NCBI GenBank assembly: GCA_038745855.1 | Contig: JBCDLC010000021.1 | Span: 1 to 54,041, forward strand | Source of the DNA: UBA5336 sp038745855 | GTDB lineage: Bacteria > Pseudomonadota > Alphaproteobacteria > Caulobacterales > Hyphomonadaceae | Reading direction: 5' to 3' | Length of the DNA: 54,041 nt | Part shown: positions 17,492 to 26,396 of the stretch, one piece after another | How the letters are laid out: every line of letters starts with the position of its first letter | Position numbering within the stretch: the stretch's first letter is position 1 | Notes under the pieces: model-generated | Told to the model about the DNA's origin: nothing | Databases searched by the model: none | Seen by the model: only the letters and a program-made list of their open reading frames with translations | Translations under genes and position numbers: made by a program

Positions 17492-18754
17492 TTACCGCAT
17501 GAGCTCCGGCAACCCCGGTTGGTCGGCGCTGGCCTGTTTTGTGAGCGCGCTGCGCACGCCGCCGAGACGATCCGCGGCCATCAGAGCGAGGCTGCGGCCA
17601 GCCTTCAGCAGAGGATTGCCATTCGAGAACACCCGGTCGATCGCGTCCATGCCCAGCGCCGTTATCGTTGCGTCCCAGCGGCGCCAGCGGCTGTAGCGCT
17701 CCAGGGCGATCGCGCTCCCCGGGTCGAGGCCGGCTCGCACCATGTCTGCCATCACTTCCGCCAGTGCGGCCACGTCCTTGAAGCCCAGGTTCAGGCCCTG
17801 TCCCGCCAGTGGATTGATCCGGCGTGCCGCGTCTCCCACCAAGGCCACCCGCGACCCTACCATGTCCTGCGCGATGATCAGCTTCAGCGGATAGGCCAGC
17901 ACCGGGCCGTCAATCTTCATTTCCCCGGCGAAATCGGCAAAACGCGCATTCAGCTCCGCTTCCTGCTCTTCGGTCGAGCATTCTGCCAGCACCTCAGCCG
18001 CGCCGCGCTTTAGATACCAGGCAAGGTTTGCCCGATCCCCGGGCAGGGGGAGCGTCGCAAACGGTCCTTCGGGCATGAAAAGTTGCCGGGCAATCCCGCC
18101 ATGGGGATGGGACAGTTTCACATTCGCCGCAAAGACCGACTTTCCGTAGTCCCGGCCTTCGGTCCCTATTCCAGCGGCAGCGCGTACGGGGGAGTTCACC
18201 CCGTCACACCCGACCAGCAGCCGGGTCCGGATCGGCGTATCGTCTTCCAGGCTTACAATCGCGGTTTCGCCCTCAACGGTATAGCCAGCGAACCGGGTCG
18301 GCCGCATCACAGCTAACCCCTCGGAGGCCGCCTTGGCGTTCACCGCGGCATCCAGGGCGGCCTGCAGCGGCTCGGCCTGCACCATATAACCGAGCGGTAT
18401 CTCGTCGTCAGTGGCGTCAAGATCATCGGTGCCGAACAGGGCTGCTGGTGCGCCCAGGATATGGCCAGAGCCATCCTCCGCCTCGAGGCCCAGCAATGGT
18501 TCCGCGTCGGTTGTCAGGGTTTCTGTTACGCCGAGCCGCGTCAGAAGCCGCCAGCTTCCGCGGACGATGGCGAAATTGCGTGTATCCCGCTTCAACGGGG
18601 CGGATCCAACGGCTGGACGACCATCGATCAGGGCAACAGAGAGGCCCGCCTTTACAGCTGCCAGGGCGAGGCTTGATCCTGTCGGTCCGGCCCCAACGAT
18701 CGCGACGTCGTAGACTTGACCAGGATCAGAGAGATATTCAGGGCTTTTCCGCAT
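17492..18754 (-). CDS. UbiH/UbiF-family FAD-dependent hydroxylase
   Basis: A 420-residue flavoprotein monooxygenase of the ubiquinone ring-hydroxylase family. It has YDVAIVGAGPTGSSLALAAV at the N-terminus, LLVGCDGVNSPVRAAAGI (the DG motif) mid-protein, and VALVGDAARRINPLAGQGLN as the second FAD motif. It probably hydroxylates the ubiquinone precursor ring; which carbon (C1, C5 or C6) cannot be decided from sequence. It lies divergently beside amtB, an arrangement I recall near ftsK in other alphaproteobacteria. ubiE and ubiB are 31 kb further on in this window. Confidence 0.88.
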   Translation of the reverse strand: MRKSPEYLSDPGQVYDVAIVGAGPTGSSLALAAVKAGLSVALIDGRPAVGSAPLKRDTRNFAIVRGSWRLLTRLGVTETLTTDAEPLLGLEAEDGSGHILGAPAALFGTDDLDATDDEIPLGYMVQAEPLQAALDAAVNAKAASEGLAVMRPTRFAGYTVEGETAIVSLEDDTPIRTRLLVGCDGVNSPVRAAAGIGTEGRDYGKSVFAANVKLSHPHGGIARQLFMPEGPFATLPLPGDRANLAWYLKRGAAEVLAECSTEEQEAELNARFADFAGEMKIDGPVLAYPLKLIIAQDMVGSRVALVGDAARRINPLAGQGLNLGFKDVAALAEVMADMVRAGLDPGSAIALERYSRWRRWDATITALGMDAIDRVFSNGNPLLKAGRSLALMAADRLGGVRSALTKQASADQPGLPELMR

Positions 18755-18814
18755 GGGGTGGACCTATGATCGCGGACAATCGGCGTCCAGTGCGACAAAA
18801 TCCTGTGCGTTCAC

Positions 18815-18830
18815 TGGGCAGGTCTGCCCA
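18815..18830. promoter_or_regulatory. Perfect 16-bp palindrome between ubiH-like gene and amtB
   Basis: TGGGCAGGTCTGCCCA consists of two 7-bp arms around GT. It sits 61 bases upstream of the UbiH-like start and 144 bases upstream of the amtB start, in the shared divergent promoter region. It could be an operator for either gene or a short hairpin. No regulator is assigned, and no convincing sigma-54 site was seen near amtB. Confidence 0.4.
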
Positions 18831-18973
18831 ATAATCAGACAATCTCATACTGCACCCCAGACATTAACCGCGTGACCCTGCCCGCCGCGTGACCGACTTG
18901 CAACATGGCGCGCGGTGGGGGGACGCATGCGGCAGCCGCCACTGTGTCTGGTCTTCGAGGGAGTGCTCTATCC

Positions 18974-20347
18974 ATGACAATGTCTGTTCCAAACCTTTTC
19001 AGGCTCGGGAGCCTTGGCCTTGCGAGCCTTGCAGCGGCCGGGACGGCCTTCGCCCAGGACGCCGATACCGAAGCCCTTCTGGAGCGTATCGAAGCGCTTG
19101 AGGGCAATGCCTCGGCCTATGTCGACAATTCCTACCTGTTCCTTATCGGCGGCCTGATTGTTATGTTCATGGCGGCGGGCTTCCTGTGTCTCGAGAGCGG
19201 GCTTGTCCGGTCGAAAAACGCTTCGATGCAGTCCCTGAAGAACGTTGCCCTGTTTTCGGTCGCCGGCCTGATGTTCTGGCTTGTTGGCTACAACATGGCC
19301 TATCCAGCCGAAACGCTGGCGAGCGGCCTTGTTGGTATTCCGAGCTTCATTTGGGCACCTGAGGAAAGCCTCGAAACTGGCTACGCCGCCAGCTCTGACT
19401 GGTTCTTCCAGATGGTGTTCGTTGCCACAGCGGCGTCCATCGTGTCGGGCACGGTGGCCGAGCGCGTCAATCTATGGGCGTTTCTGCTATTCACGGCTGT
19501 GTTGACCGCGTTCATCTACCCCATAGTGGCCAGTTGGGAGTGGGGCGGCGGCTATCTCGACAGCGAATGGGCGTTCTCGGACTTCGCAGGCTCGACGCTC
19601 GTGCACTCCACGGGGGGTTGGGCGGCCCTGATCGGTGCCATCATTATCGGGCCCCGGCTCGGCAAGTATGGGCCCAACGGCCAGGTGAACCCGATGCCCG
19701 GCTCGAACATTCCGCTGGCCGCCCTCGGTACGTTCATTCTCTGGTTCGGCTGGTTCGGCTTCAACGGTGCCTCCCAGCTTGCGGCGGGCACCTTCGATGA
19801 CATCAATGCCGTCTCGAAAATTTTCGCCAACACCAATATGGCCGCGGTCGGCGGCGTCCTCGCAGCGATGTTCCTCACGGCTATCTTGTATCGGGGCAAG
19901 GTTGATCCGACGATGGCGTTCAACGGCGCAATCGGTGGCCTCGTCTCGATCACGGCGGAGCCGCTGGCTCCATCCATGGGTGCGGCGGTCGCTATCGGTG
20001 CTGTCGGTGGCGTCCTTGTGGTGCTCACGGTGCCGCTGCTCGACAAGTTTGGCATAGATGACGTGGTTGGCGCCATCCCGGCCCACCTTGTTTGCGGGAT
20101 CTGGGGAACGCTGATCGTCGCTGCCTCCTATGGCAACAACATAACGCCGAACGAAGCCGGCGATCCGAGCTATGTCGGCCAGCTAGTCGGCATCGTTCTC
20201 ACCGGTGTTGTGGTCTCGATCCTGTCCGCCATCGTCTGGATGTTCGCCAAGGTCACGATCGGCGTCCGCATCAGCGAGGAAGAAGAAACCCTTGGTCTCG
20301 ACCGAGCTGAGACCGGAGTGGAAGCCTATCCGGAGTTCGCGTCCTGA
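18974..20347 (+). CDS. amtB: Ammonium transporter
   Basis: A 457-residue inner-membrane channel of the Amt family, conducting ammonium/ammonia. A signal peptide (LASLAAAGTAFAQ) and a short periplasmic helix (LLERIEALEGNASAYVD) precede about eleven membrane segments. The twin pore histidines lie in LVHSTGGWAALIGAIIIGPR (near residue 210) and IPAHLVCGIWGTL (near residue 369). The start at 18974 gives a proper signal peptide and follows GAGGGAG. It is expected to be nitrogen-regulated and gated by a PII protein, but no glnK lies next to it, which is unusual since the pair is generally adjacent. A strong terminator follows. Confidence 0.95.
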   Translation: MTMSVPNLFRLGSLGLASLAAAGTAFAQDADTEALLERIEALEGNASAYVDNSYLFLIGGLIVMFMAAGFLCLESGLVRSKNASMQSLKNVALFSVAGLMFWLVGYNMAYPAETLASGLVGIPSFIWAPEESLETGYAASSDWFFQMVFVATAASIVSGTVAERVNLWAFLLFTAVLTAFIYPIVASWEWGGGYLDSEWAFSDFAGSTLVHSTGGWAALIGAIIIGPRLGKYGPNGQVNPMPGSNIPLAALGTFILWFGWFGFNGASQLAAGTFDDINAVSKIFANTNMAAVGGVLAAMFLTAILYRGKVDPTMAFNGAIGGLVSITAEPLAPSMGAAVAIGAVGGVLVVLTVPLLDKFGIDDVVGAIPAHLVCGIWGTLIVAASYGNNITPNEAGDPSYVGQLVGIVLTGVVVSILSAIVWMFAKVTIGVRISEEEETLGLDRAETGVEAYPEFAS

Positions 20348-20426
20348 TCGGCACGCGCTTATCTTGAAAGGGGCCGGCGACAGGCTCCATTATCGCTCCC
20401 ATATTCTTTCGGGGGCGACCCCTTAG

Positions 20427-20461
20427 AAACCCTGGCCGCACCAATTGTGGCCAGGGTTTTC
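20427..20461 (+). terminator. Rho-independent terminator of amtB
   Basis: AAACCCTGGCC pairs with GGCCAGGGTTT around an 11-base loop and runs into TTTTCTC. It lies 80 bases after the amtB stop codon. The paired stem is perfect. Confidence 0.9.
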
Positions 20462-20610
20462 TCTATGCGCACAAAGTCCCGGCAGAAGCCTCAGAGGGCA
20501 GTATAAGACAAAGGTCTTGCTTGTATCGAACCAGCATCTCCAGCACCAGTAATCCAACGCCGCATGGCGTTTCCTCCTCACCTTGCCCGGCAGCATTCCT
20601 GCCGGGTTTT
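20462..20610 (+). ncRNA. Possible small RNA between two terminators
   Basis: No protein gene lies between the amtB terminator and a second good terminator 125 bases later, so something else may be transcribed here. The stretch has a pyrimidine-rich TTTCCTCCTCACC just before the second stem, complementary to Shine-Dalgarno sequences as in several alphaproteobacterial small RNAs. No clear promoter was found, so this remains a weak candidate; the second terminator may simply be a backup. Confidence 0.22.
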
Positions 20611-20612
20611 CC
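20586..20612 (+). terminator. Second rho-independent terminator before ftsK
   Basis: CCCGGCAG pairs perfectly with CTGCCGGG around the loop CATTC and is followed by TTTTCCTTTTG. It has no gene of its own upstream apart from amtB, which already has a terminator. Confidence 0.85.
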
Positions 20613-20617
20613 TTTTG

Positions 20618-20646
20618 TTGGACCCCTCAAGCTTCCATGAAATTTA
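20618..20646 (+). promoter_or_regulatory. Candidate ftsK promoter
   Basis: TTGGAC and AATTTA are separated by exactly 17 bases, directly after the second terminator and 66 bases before the ftsK ATG. The match to sigma-70-type consensus is moderate; the position after a terminator is the main support. The rest of this 364-base gap holds only the two terminators and the possible small RNA. Confidence 0.35.
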
Positions 20647-20711
20647 CTGGATTCATCCTGCGCTAACCCTTTTCTCACCTCCCATTAAGCCCTCGCTCCC
20701 TAGGGTGGGTG

Positions 20712-23222
20712 ATGTCCAGTTCCGTAGAGTATCCCGGCCCCAGCGATGGCGACTATCCCGGCTTTGGCGCCCGACGAACCCCGCCGGCAAGCGACCCGGT
20801 CTGGCGGATCATCACCGGCACGGCGGCCTTTGGTATCGGCGTCTTCATCTGCGGCAGCGTCGCATCCTACGTGCCCACTGACCCCAGCTTGAACGCCGCA
20901 ACAGGCCTACCCGCCCAGAACCTCTTCGGCAGCGGCGGCGCGATTTTTTCAGACCTCGCCCGCCAAACCCTTGGGTGGTCGAGTTGGGCGGGCGGTATCG
21001 GCTTGATGATCGGGGGTGCCATGCGCACAGTCTTGATCGGCCAGCCATCGGTCCGGCGCTGGTTACTGGGCGCCGCGTCCATTCCCCTGTCGGCGGCCTT
21101 TTTCGCAGCATTGCCCAAGCCAAGCTACGAAGCCTGGACCCTGGAAGTCGGTCTCGGCGGATATGTTGGTGATGCGCTTCTCGGCATGGCGACTTTGCCA
21201 TTCAAGGCGCTCCTGCTGCCTTTCCCAACCGTGATCGCTGGCTGTTTGCTCGGAATTATGGCTCTGCTCGCGGGACTTTCGGCGCTCGGTTTTGCCCGCC
21301 GCGACGCCCAGGCCCTGCAGGCTGCAGCGAGCGTTTCCGGTGCGAGCGCCGCTCGCCATGCCCGCGGCCTGAGTGGTTGGCTCTCGGCTCGCATCTCTTC
21401 AGCCCTTCGCGGCTGCAGACGCTTGGTGTCACGGCGCGACAGACGCCAGCCACTGCATCCCGGCTATGACGAAGACTATGTGCTGCGACCGTCCGAAGTG
21501 CTTGGCGACCTCGATGACGATACTTCCGATTTCGATGCGGATCTGGACGATGATGGCCACGCACTTTTCGCACCGCCTCCGGGGCCAGATACCCTGTCGG
21601 ACCGTCCGGCCCCATCGCCTTCGCCATCAGCGCCCGTCCTGAAGCCCCAGGCTGCAGCGCAGCCAGTTCGCACGGCCCCCCGGCCTCGCGTTCGTCCCCG
21701 GAAAGGAAAGCGCGCACCCTGGGCGCCTCCGATCAATCTCCTCAACACGCCCCCTGCCGACCGGGCCCAGATCGACGAACCTGCGCTGCTCGAGCGCGCC
21801 CGCCACCTCGATGAGGTCCTGAAGGAATACGGCGTCCGGGGCCGTATCAAGGAAATCCGTCCTGGCCCTGTCGTGACCCTGTTCGAACTGGAGCCTGCCC
21901 CCGGTGTGAAATCCGCGCGCATAATTGGCCTCGCCGACGATATCGCCAGATCGATGTCGGCAGCGTCAGCCCGTCTTGCCGTCGTGCCTGGCAAGAACGC
22001 GATTGGTATCGAGCTTCCCAACGACGACCGCGAGACCGTCTACTTCCGCGCCCTCCTCGAGAGCGGCGCCTGGAAGGACAGCAAGGCCGCGCTTCCTATG
22101 GCGCTCGGCGATGACATTGGCGGCCAGCCTACGGTCGTTGATCTCGCCAAGATGCCCCACCTCCTGATCGCCGGCACCACGGGCTCTGGCAAGTCGGTCG
22201 GTGTCAACGCCATGATCTTGTCACTGATCTACCGGCTGCCCCCAGAAGAGTGCCGGTTCATCATGGTCGATCCCAAAATGCTGGAACTCAGTATTTACCA
22301 GGGCATTCCCCACCTCCTGGCCCCGGTCGTCACAGACCCCATGAAGGCGGTCAACGCCCTGAAATGGACCGTCCGCGAGATGGAAAGCCGATATGAGCTG
22401 ATGTCCAAGGCGAACGTCCGCAACCTCGCCGGGTTCAATGAAAAGGCGAAGAAACACCGCCAATCCAATGAGCCGCTGACCCGCAAGGTCCAGACCGGCT
22501 ATGACGACTATGGCAAGCCCATCCACGAGACCGAGCACCTGCCAACCGATCACATCCCCAACATCGTCGTTGTCATCGATGAGATGGCCGATCTGATGAT
22601 GGTCGCGGGTAAAGAGATCGAGGCTTGTGTCCAGCGCCTCGCCCAAATGGCCCGCGCCGCCGGCATCCACCTGATCACAGCCACCCAGCGCCCCTCGGTC
22701 GACGTCATCACCGGCACGATCAAGGCCAACTTCCCGACCCGAATCTCTTACATGGTCACCACCAAGATCGACAGCCGCACCATCCTCGGCGAGCAGGGTG
22801 CCGAACAGCTCCTCGGCATGGGCGATCTTCTTTACCAGGCGCCCGGGGGCAAGACGAAACGCCTACACGGCCCCTTCGTCAGCGATGAGGAAGTGGAGAC
22901 CGTTGTCGAATGGCTCCGCGACCAGGGCGAGCCTGACTACCATCCCGACGTGCTTGAAGAGCCGGAAGACAGCTCCCCCGTCATGGACGCCATCATGGGC
23001 ACGTCCACGGGCGACAAGGAGGAAGACCTGTACGCACAAGCCATGGCTGTGGTGATCCGCGATGGCCGCGCTTCGACCTCCTACGTCCAGCGCCGCCTCA
23101 AGGTCGGCTATAACAAGGCCGCATCCCTGATTGAACGCCTTGAGGAAGAGGGCGTTATCAGTCCGCCCAACCATGCTGGCAAACGCGAAGTCCTCAGCAA
23201 GGGCGACCCGTCGGTGGAATAG
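20712..23222 (+). CDS. ftsK: DNA translocase FtsK/SpoIIIE
   Basis: An 836-residue septal DNA pump that aligns sister termini at division. The N-terminal 190 residues carry about four membrane segments (VWRIITGTAAFGIGVFIC; then segments near GIGLMIGGAM, GAASIPLSAAFFAALPK and PTVIAGCLLGIMALLAGLSA). A Pro/Arg/Asp-rich linker of about 150 residues follows, short compared with E. coli. The motor domain has Walker A IAGTTGSGKSVGVNAM near residue 487 and Walker B VVVIDEMADLMMV near 620. The C-terminal winged-helix gamma domain, which reads KOPS sites, is SYVQRRLKVGYNKAASLIER. ATG 20712 is chosen over GTG 20709. lolA, which often follows ftsK, is displaced by 10 kb here. Confidence 0.96.
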   Translation: MSSSVEYPGPSDGDYPGFGARRTPPASDPVWRIITGTAAFGIGVFICGSVASYVPTDPSLNAATGLPAQNLFGSGGAIFSDLARQTLGWSSWAGGIGLMIGGAMRTVLIGQPSVRRWLLGAASIPLSAAFFAALPKPSYEAWTLEVGLGGYVGDALLGMATLPFKALLLPFPTVIAGCLLGIMALLAGLSALGFARRDAQALQAAASVSGASAARHARGLSGWLSARISSALRGCRRLVSRRDRRQPLHPGYDEDYVLRPSEVLGDLDDDTSDFDADLDDDGHALFAPPPGPDTLSDRPAPSPSPSAPVLKPQAAAQPVRTAPRPRVRPRKGKRAPWAPPINLLNTPPADRAQIDEPALLERARHLDEVLKEYGVRGRIKEIRPGPVVTLFELEPAPGVKSARIIGLADDIARSMSAASARLAVVPGKNAIGIELPNDDRETVYFRALLESGAWKDSKAALPMALGDDIGGQPTVVDLAKMPHLLIAGTTGSGKSVGVNAMILSLIYRLPPEECRFIMVDPKMLELSIYQGIPHLLAPVVTDPMKAVNALKWTVREMESRYELMSKANVRNLAGFNEKAKKHRQSNEPLTRKVQTGYDDYGKPIHETEHLPTDHIPNIVVVIDEMADLMMVAGKEIEACVQRLAQMARAAGIHLITATQRPSVDVITGTIKANFPTRISYMVTTKIDSRTILGEQGAEQLLGMGDLLYQAPGGKTKRLHGPFVSDEEVETVVEWLRDQGEPDYHPDVLEEPEDSSPVMDAIMGTSTGDKEEDLYAQAMAVVIRDGRASTSYVQRRLKVGYNKAASLIERLEEEGVISPPNHAGKREVLSKGDPSVE

Positions 23223-23283
23223 TTGGGCGTTGCTCTGGCGCGTCCACTATGGACGCCGGCGCGTAGCGGCCTACGATGCTGGC

Positions 23284-24018
23284 ATGACCTCGATCACGCT
23301 TTACACCGGACCTACGCCCAACGGACGGAAAATCTCCATCGCCCTTGAGGAGATGGGCCTCCCCTACACTGTCGAATACGTCGACATTCTTGAGGGCGAC
23401 CAGCACAAGCCGGCCTTCCTCGCCCTCAATCCCAACAACAAATTTCCTGTCATCATAGACCCGGAAGGCCCGAAGGCCGCAGATGGCGGGTCCTTCAAAC
23501 TCTGGGAGTCTGGCGCGATCCTCTGGTATCTCGCAGAGAAGACGGGCCAGTTTCTACCGGGAGGCGGGCCAGACCGTCACCTGGTCCACCAATGGCTCAT
23601 GTTCCAGATGGCAAGCGTCGGGCCCATGTTCGGTCAGTTCGCGCACTTCTTCTTTTATGCGAAGGAGAAGCACCCCTACGCGATAGAGCGCTACGGCGAT
23701 GAGATTGCCCGGCAACTCGCTGTCATGGACGGTCACCTTGAAGGCCGTGACTGGTTCGCCGGGCGCGACTACTCCATTGCGGATATGGCGATTTACCCTT
23801 GGGTCGAAGGAGCGGTTGCCAATCCTGGCATGCCGCCGCGTCCAAATCTGAAGGCGTGGGTCGAGCGCGTTGGGGCGCGTCCCGCCGTCCAGCGCGGGAT
23901 GGAGGTCGCCCGGGAAAAGGTTCGGCCTGAAACCGTCGAAGGCGGTCTGAAGGGCTTTGATGACACCCATCGTTCACAATTGTTTGGCGAAGCACAACAC
24001 GTCCGCCACAAGGGCTAG
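23284..24018 (+). CDS. Glutathione S-transferase family protein, YfcG-like
   Basis: A 244-residue GST. The N-terminal thioredoxin-fold domain starts ITLYTGPTPNGRKISIALEE, with an Asn in place of a catalytic Cys/Ser as in the nu-class/YfcG group; the glutathione-binding block is NKFPVIIDPEGP followed by LWESGAILWYLAEKTG. The helical C-terminal domain contains RDYSIADMAIYPWVEGA, the usual folding motif. YfcG-type enzymes are GSH-dependent disulphide oxidoreductases, which is the best guess here. The ATG at 23284 is 61 bases after ftsK and gives the family start; an earlier in-frame start overlaps ftsK. It begins the accessory block between ftsK and lolA. Confidence 0.88.
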   Translation: MTSITLYTGPTPNGRKISIALEEMGLPYTVEYVDILEGDQHKPAFLALNPNNKFPVIIDPEGPKAADGGSFKLWESGAILWYLAEKTGQFLPGGGPDRHLVHQWLMFQMASVGPMFGQFAHFFFYAKEKHPYAIERYGDEIARQLAVMDGHLEGRDWFAGRDYSIADMAIYPWVEGAVANPGMPPRPNLKAWVERVGARPAVQRGMEVAREKVRPETVEGGLKGFDDTHRSQLFGEAQHVRHKG

Positions 24019-24056
24019 GGCGCGCGTTCCTCTCACGCCACGGACGCCTCGGCCGG

Positions 24057-25652
24057 TCAGTCTTGCTGCGTCAGCGCAGCTTCCATGACATGGAATACCG
24101 CCGTGTTGTCGACGTAGTCTCCTGTCCAACCGTAGGGCTCACCCCAGAGCGCACCGGCTTTGATGTCTGTCCTTGTGAACTCGGCAAAGTGTTCGCTGCC
24201 TGCACCAATGGCCCAGAGCGGCACCAGATCATTGGTGTGGTTGCCCGATGAAAACTGATATCCGGGGATGTTCCCAGCTCCCTTGTCCTGAACCGCCAGG
24301 AAGTCGTTGAACGTGTCGGTCTCCGGATTGAAGCGCGCAGCCGCTACAGCTTCCGGACTTCGATCGGTGGCTACCGGGCCGCCCTTACCATTGGTCCATG
24401 TGCCTTCGCCCCATATGCCGCCGCATTCATGGTCGGACGTGATGATCAGCAGTGTGTCGTCCCAGCTCGAATTTGCTTCGACCCAGCCGATGACGGCCTC
24501 AACCGCGAGGTTGAAGTCCATCTGCTCCTCGATGAAGCGCGGCATATTATTGGTGTGCCCCATCCAATCCACCGCGCCCCCTTCGATCATCACGAAGAAG
24601 CCGTCATCGTCCTGTGCAAGCACGTTGAGGGCGCCGAGAGACATGGTCGCAAGATCTGGCACATCTGGATTGAACGCCATGCCTGACGGCGTATCCTCGG
24701 CCGAAGCGAGCCCATCCCGCGCCGCCTGTAACGTCGCTCCTGCCCGCGGAATTCCGACGACCCGCTCCGGCAGGATCTGACCAGACGCCAGCGCATCGAA
24801 TGCGGCCTGCGTATCGATGAAATCAAAACCGTTCAGCCCATCCGGTGCCTGCAAGGCTGCAAACGTCTCGTCACCGCCCACATAGAGCGCGTTCACCTCG
24901 TCCGCCTCTTCGCCGCTATTGCCGTAGAGCGGGTGTCCAGCACCCATGATGACGTTGAGGTCGCTGGCCACCATTTCGTTGAAGATCTCGACGTAATTGT
25001 TCCGCGACGTGTTCTTGGCGATCACCGCAGCCGGCGTTGCATGCGAGACCATGACCGAAGCGACGGTGCCTGCTGCCAAACCGCGATCCATGGCCAAATC
25101 GGCTATGGTGGTAAATGCTTCCTCCCCGGTCCAGTCGACATTGATACGGCCCACGGATGTTTTCCGGCCGCTCATCAGGGCCGTCCCCGCCGCCGCACTG
25201 TCAGTGTAGGACGTATAACTCTGGCCGACCGGTTCGAAATCGTTCGCCATCGCGTTCTCGAATCGGGTCCACCGCGTGAGGGGATCATATCCCTGCTCCA
25301 CGGCGCCCGAAGCGAGTCCGACATCCGATTGGCTCGGCAGGATAGCGCCCTCTGCGTCGACCAGGTTCAGCGCCGTATGGGCAAGGCCGTAGACCACAGG
25401 TTCGGTGCCATCGGGCCGTGTGACCTGATAGGACTGCTGCCCCGCCAGCCCCTGATAGTAGTCCGTCGCCAACCAACCATTGAAGCCGATCCCGTCGGAG
25501 ATCATAAGAATGATGTTTGTCGGTCCGGAGCGTTGCTCAGTCGCGGGCGAAGCCGGTTCGGGCAGGGGAGCCGCCGCTGGAACTGCCGCACAACCAGCCG
25601 TCAAAAGGGTTGCCGCCAGGGCGGCCACCGTCCCAATCCGTGTGTCCATCAT
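24057..25652 (-). CDS. Alkaline phosphatase, lipoprotein
   Basis: A 531-residue PhoA-superfamily enzyme that releases phosphate from monoesters outside the cytoplasm. The start at 25652 gives a lipobox (AATLLTAGC), so the protein should be membrane-anchored. Metal and nucleophile motifs are visible: IILMISDGIGFN (first Asp), YTDSAAAGTALMSG (nucleophile Ser after Asp), DWMGHTNN, IITSDHECGG and SSGNHTND. It includes an insertion region typical of larger bacterial alkaline phosphatases. Phosphate regulation is expected, but no clean Pho box was found: the upstream TGACATCCCTCTGTCA is inverted rather than a direct repeat. The gene is transcribed against the GST, with a 38-base convergent gap. Confidence 0.92.
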   Translation of the reverse strand: MMDTRIGTVAALAATLLTAGCAAVPAAAPLPEPASPATEQRSGPTNIILMISDGIGFNGWLATDYYQGLAGQQSYQVTRPDGTEPVVYGLAHTALNLVDAEGAILPSQSDVGLASGAVEQGYDPLTRWTRFENAMANDFEPVGQSYTSYTDSAAAGTALMSGRKTSVGRINVDWTGEEAFTTIADLAMDRGLAAGTVASVMVSHATPAAVIAKNTSRNNYVEIFNEMVASDLNVIMGAGHPLYGNSGEEADEVNALYVGGDETFAALQAPDGLNGFDFIDTQAAFDALASGQILPERVVGIPRAGATLQAARDGLASAEDTPSGMAFNPDVPDLATMSLGALNVLAQDDDGFFVMIEGGAVDWMGHTNNMPRFIEEQMDFNLAVEAVIGWVEANSSWDDTLLIITSDHECGGIWGEGTWTNGKGGPVATDRSPEAVAAARFNPETDTFNDFLAVQDKGAGNIPGYQFSSGNHTNDLVPLWAIGAGSEHFAEFTRTDIKAGALWGEPYGWTGDYVDNTAVFHVMEAALTQQD

Positions 25653-25893
25653 CGTCGATCCCATTTTTGTCTTCGGCTGACGCCATACACGCGCTGTGTG
25701 ACATCCCTCTGTCAACGCGAACAAAGAGATCGCCGCTGCATCCAACAATGGGGATGACAGCGGCGACCCAGACCCCTGCGCAGGATGTCAGCCTGAAGCA
25801 AGTTCGGAGCAAACGGAATCGTTTGCGAACGGATACTTGCGCAAAAACAACAACATAAAGCGACGGTCTGGAGTGAAACGAAAGACCGGTGCT

Positions 25894-26382
25894 TTAGGCG
25901 CAATCGAGCACGATATCGGTATCGAAGAAGACACGGTCCTCGATGATCTTGCCGTCCTCGAAGGTGAGAAAGGCCGAGATCGGAAGCTCGAATTCGGCCC
26001 CCGGGATCTGGCTCGACGCGGTGAAGATCACCGCCGCCCGGTTCCCTTCAGAGACCACCACCTCAAGCGCGTCATGCACGTCGGGGATATGCGCAAACAT
26101 CTCCGCATAGCTCGCCGCGATGGCGTCTGCCCCCACCGCCGGTGTGCAGCTTTCCGGCGAATACACCACCGCGTCCTCGGCATAGAAGCGGGCCAGCGCC
26201 TTGACGTCATGGGCATTGAAGGCCGCAAACAGTCCATCGATGATCGCCTCGTTAGACGTGTGGGCAGCAGGCTGCGCCTCGGGCTCAGGGGAGGTGCCGC
26301 GGTTGATTTCTGCGGTGGCGAAGCCTCCGATCAGCGCCCCAAGCGCAGCGGCGGCAATGAGTGTGTGGCGGATCGTTTTCAT
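25894..26382 (-). CDS. Exported SnoaL/NTF2-like protein
   Basis: A 162-residue protein with an N-terminal signal or anchor (MKTIRHTLIAAAALGALIGG) and an NTF2-like cone domain: AIIDGLFAAFNAHDVKALAR, FYAEDAVVYSPESCTPAVG, DAIAASYAEMFAHIPDVH and FLTFEDGKIIEDRVFFD. Such domains bind small molecules or act as isomerases and cyclases; no catalytic assignment is possible here. The start at 26382 follows AGGAGC. It lies 14 bases downstream of the AraC/GyrI gene on the same strand and is probably co-transcribed with it, suggesting a regulator with its effector or target. Confidence 0.8.
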   Translation of the reverse strand: MKTIRHTLIAAAALGALIGGFATAEINRGTSPEPEAQPAAHTSNEAIIDGLFAAFNAHDVKALARFYAEDAVVYSPESCTPAVGADAIAASYAEMFAHIPDVHDALEVVVSEGNRAAVIFTASSQIPGAEFELPISAFLTFEDGKIIEDRVFFDTDIVLDCA

Positions 26383-26396
26383 GGTGCGGGCTCCTT

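Noticed and set aside
18755..18973. A sigma-54 promoter upstream of amtB
   Set aside because: The best stretch (GTGACCGACTTGC) lacks the essential GG at the -24 position.
25653..25893. A Pho box upstream of the alkaline phosphatase gene
   Set aside because: TGACATCCCTCTGTCA is an inverted, not direct, repeat and does not match the 7-bp direct-repeat pattern with 11-base periodicity.
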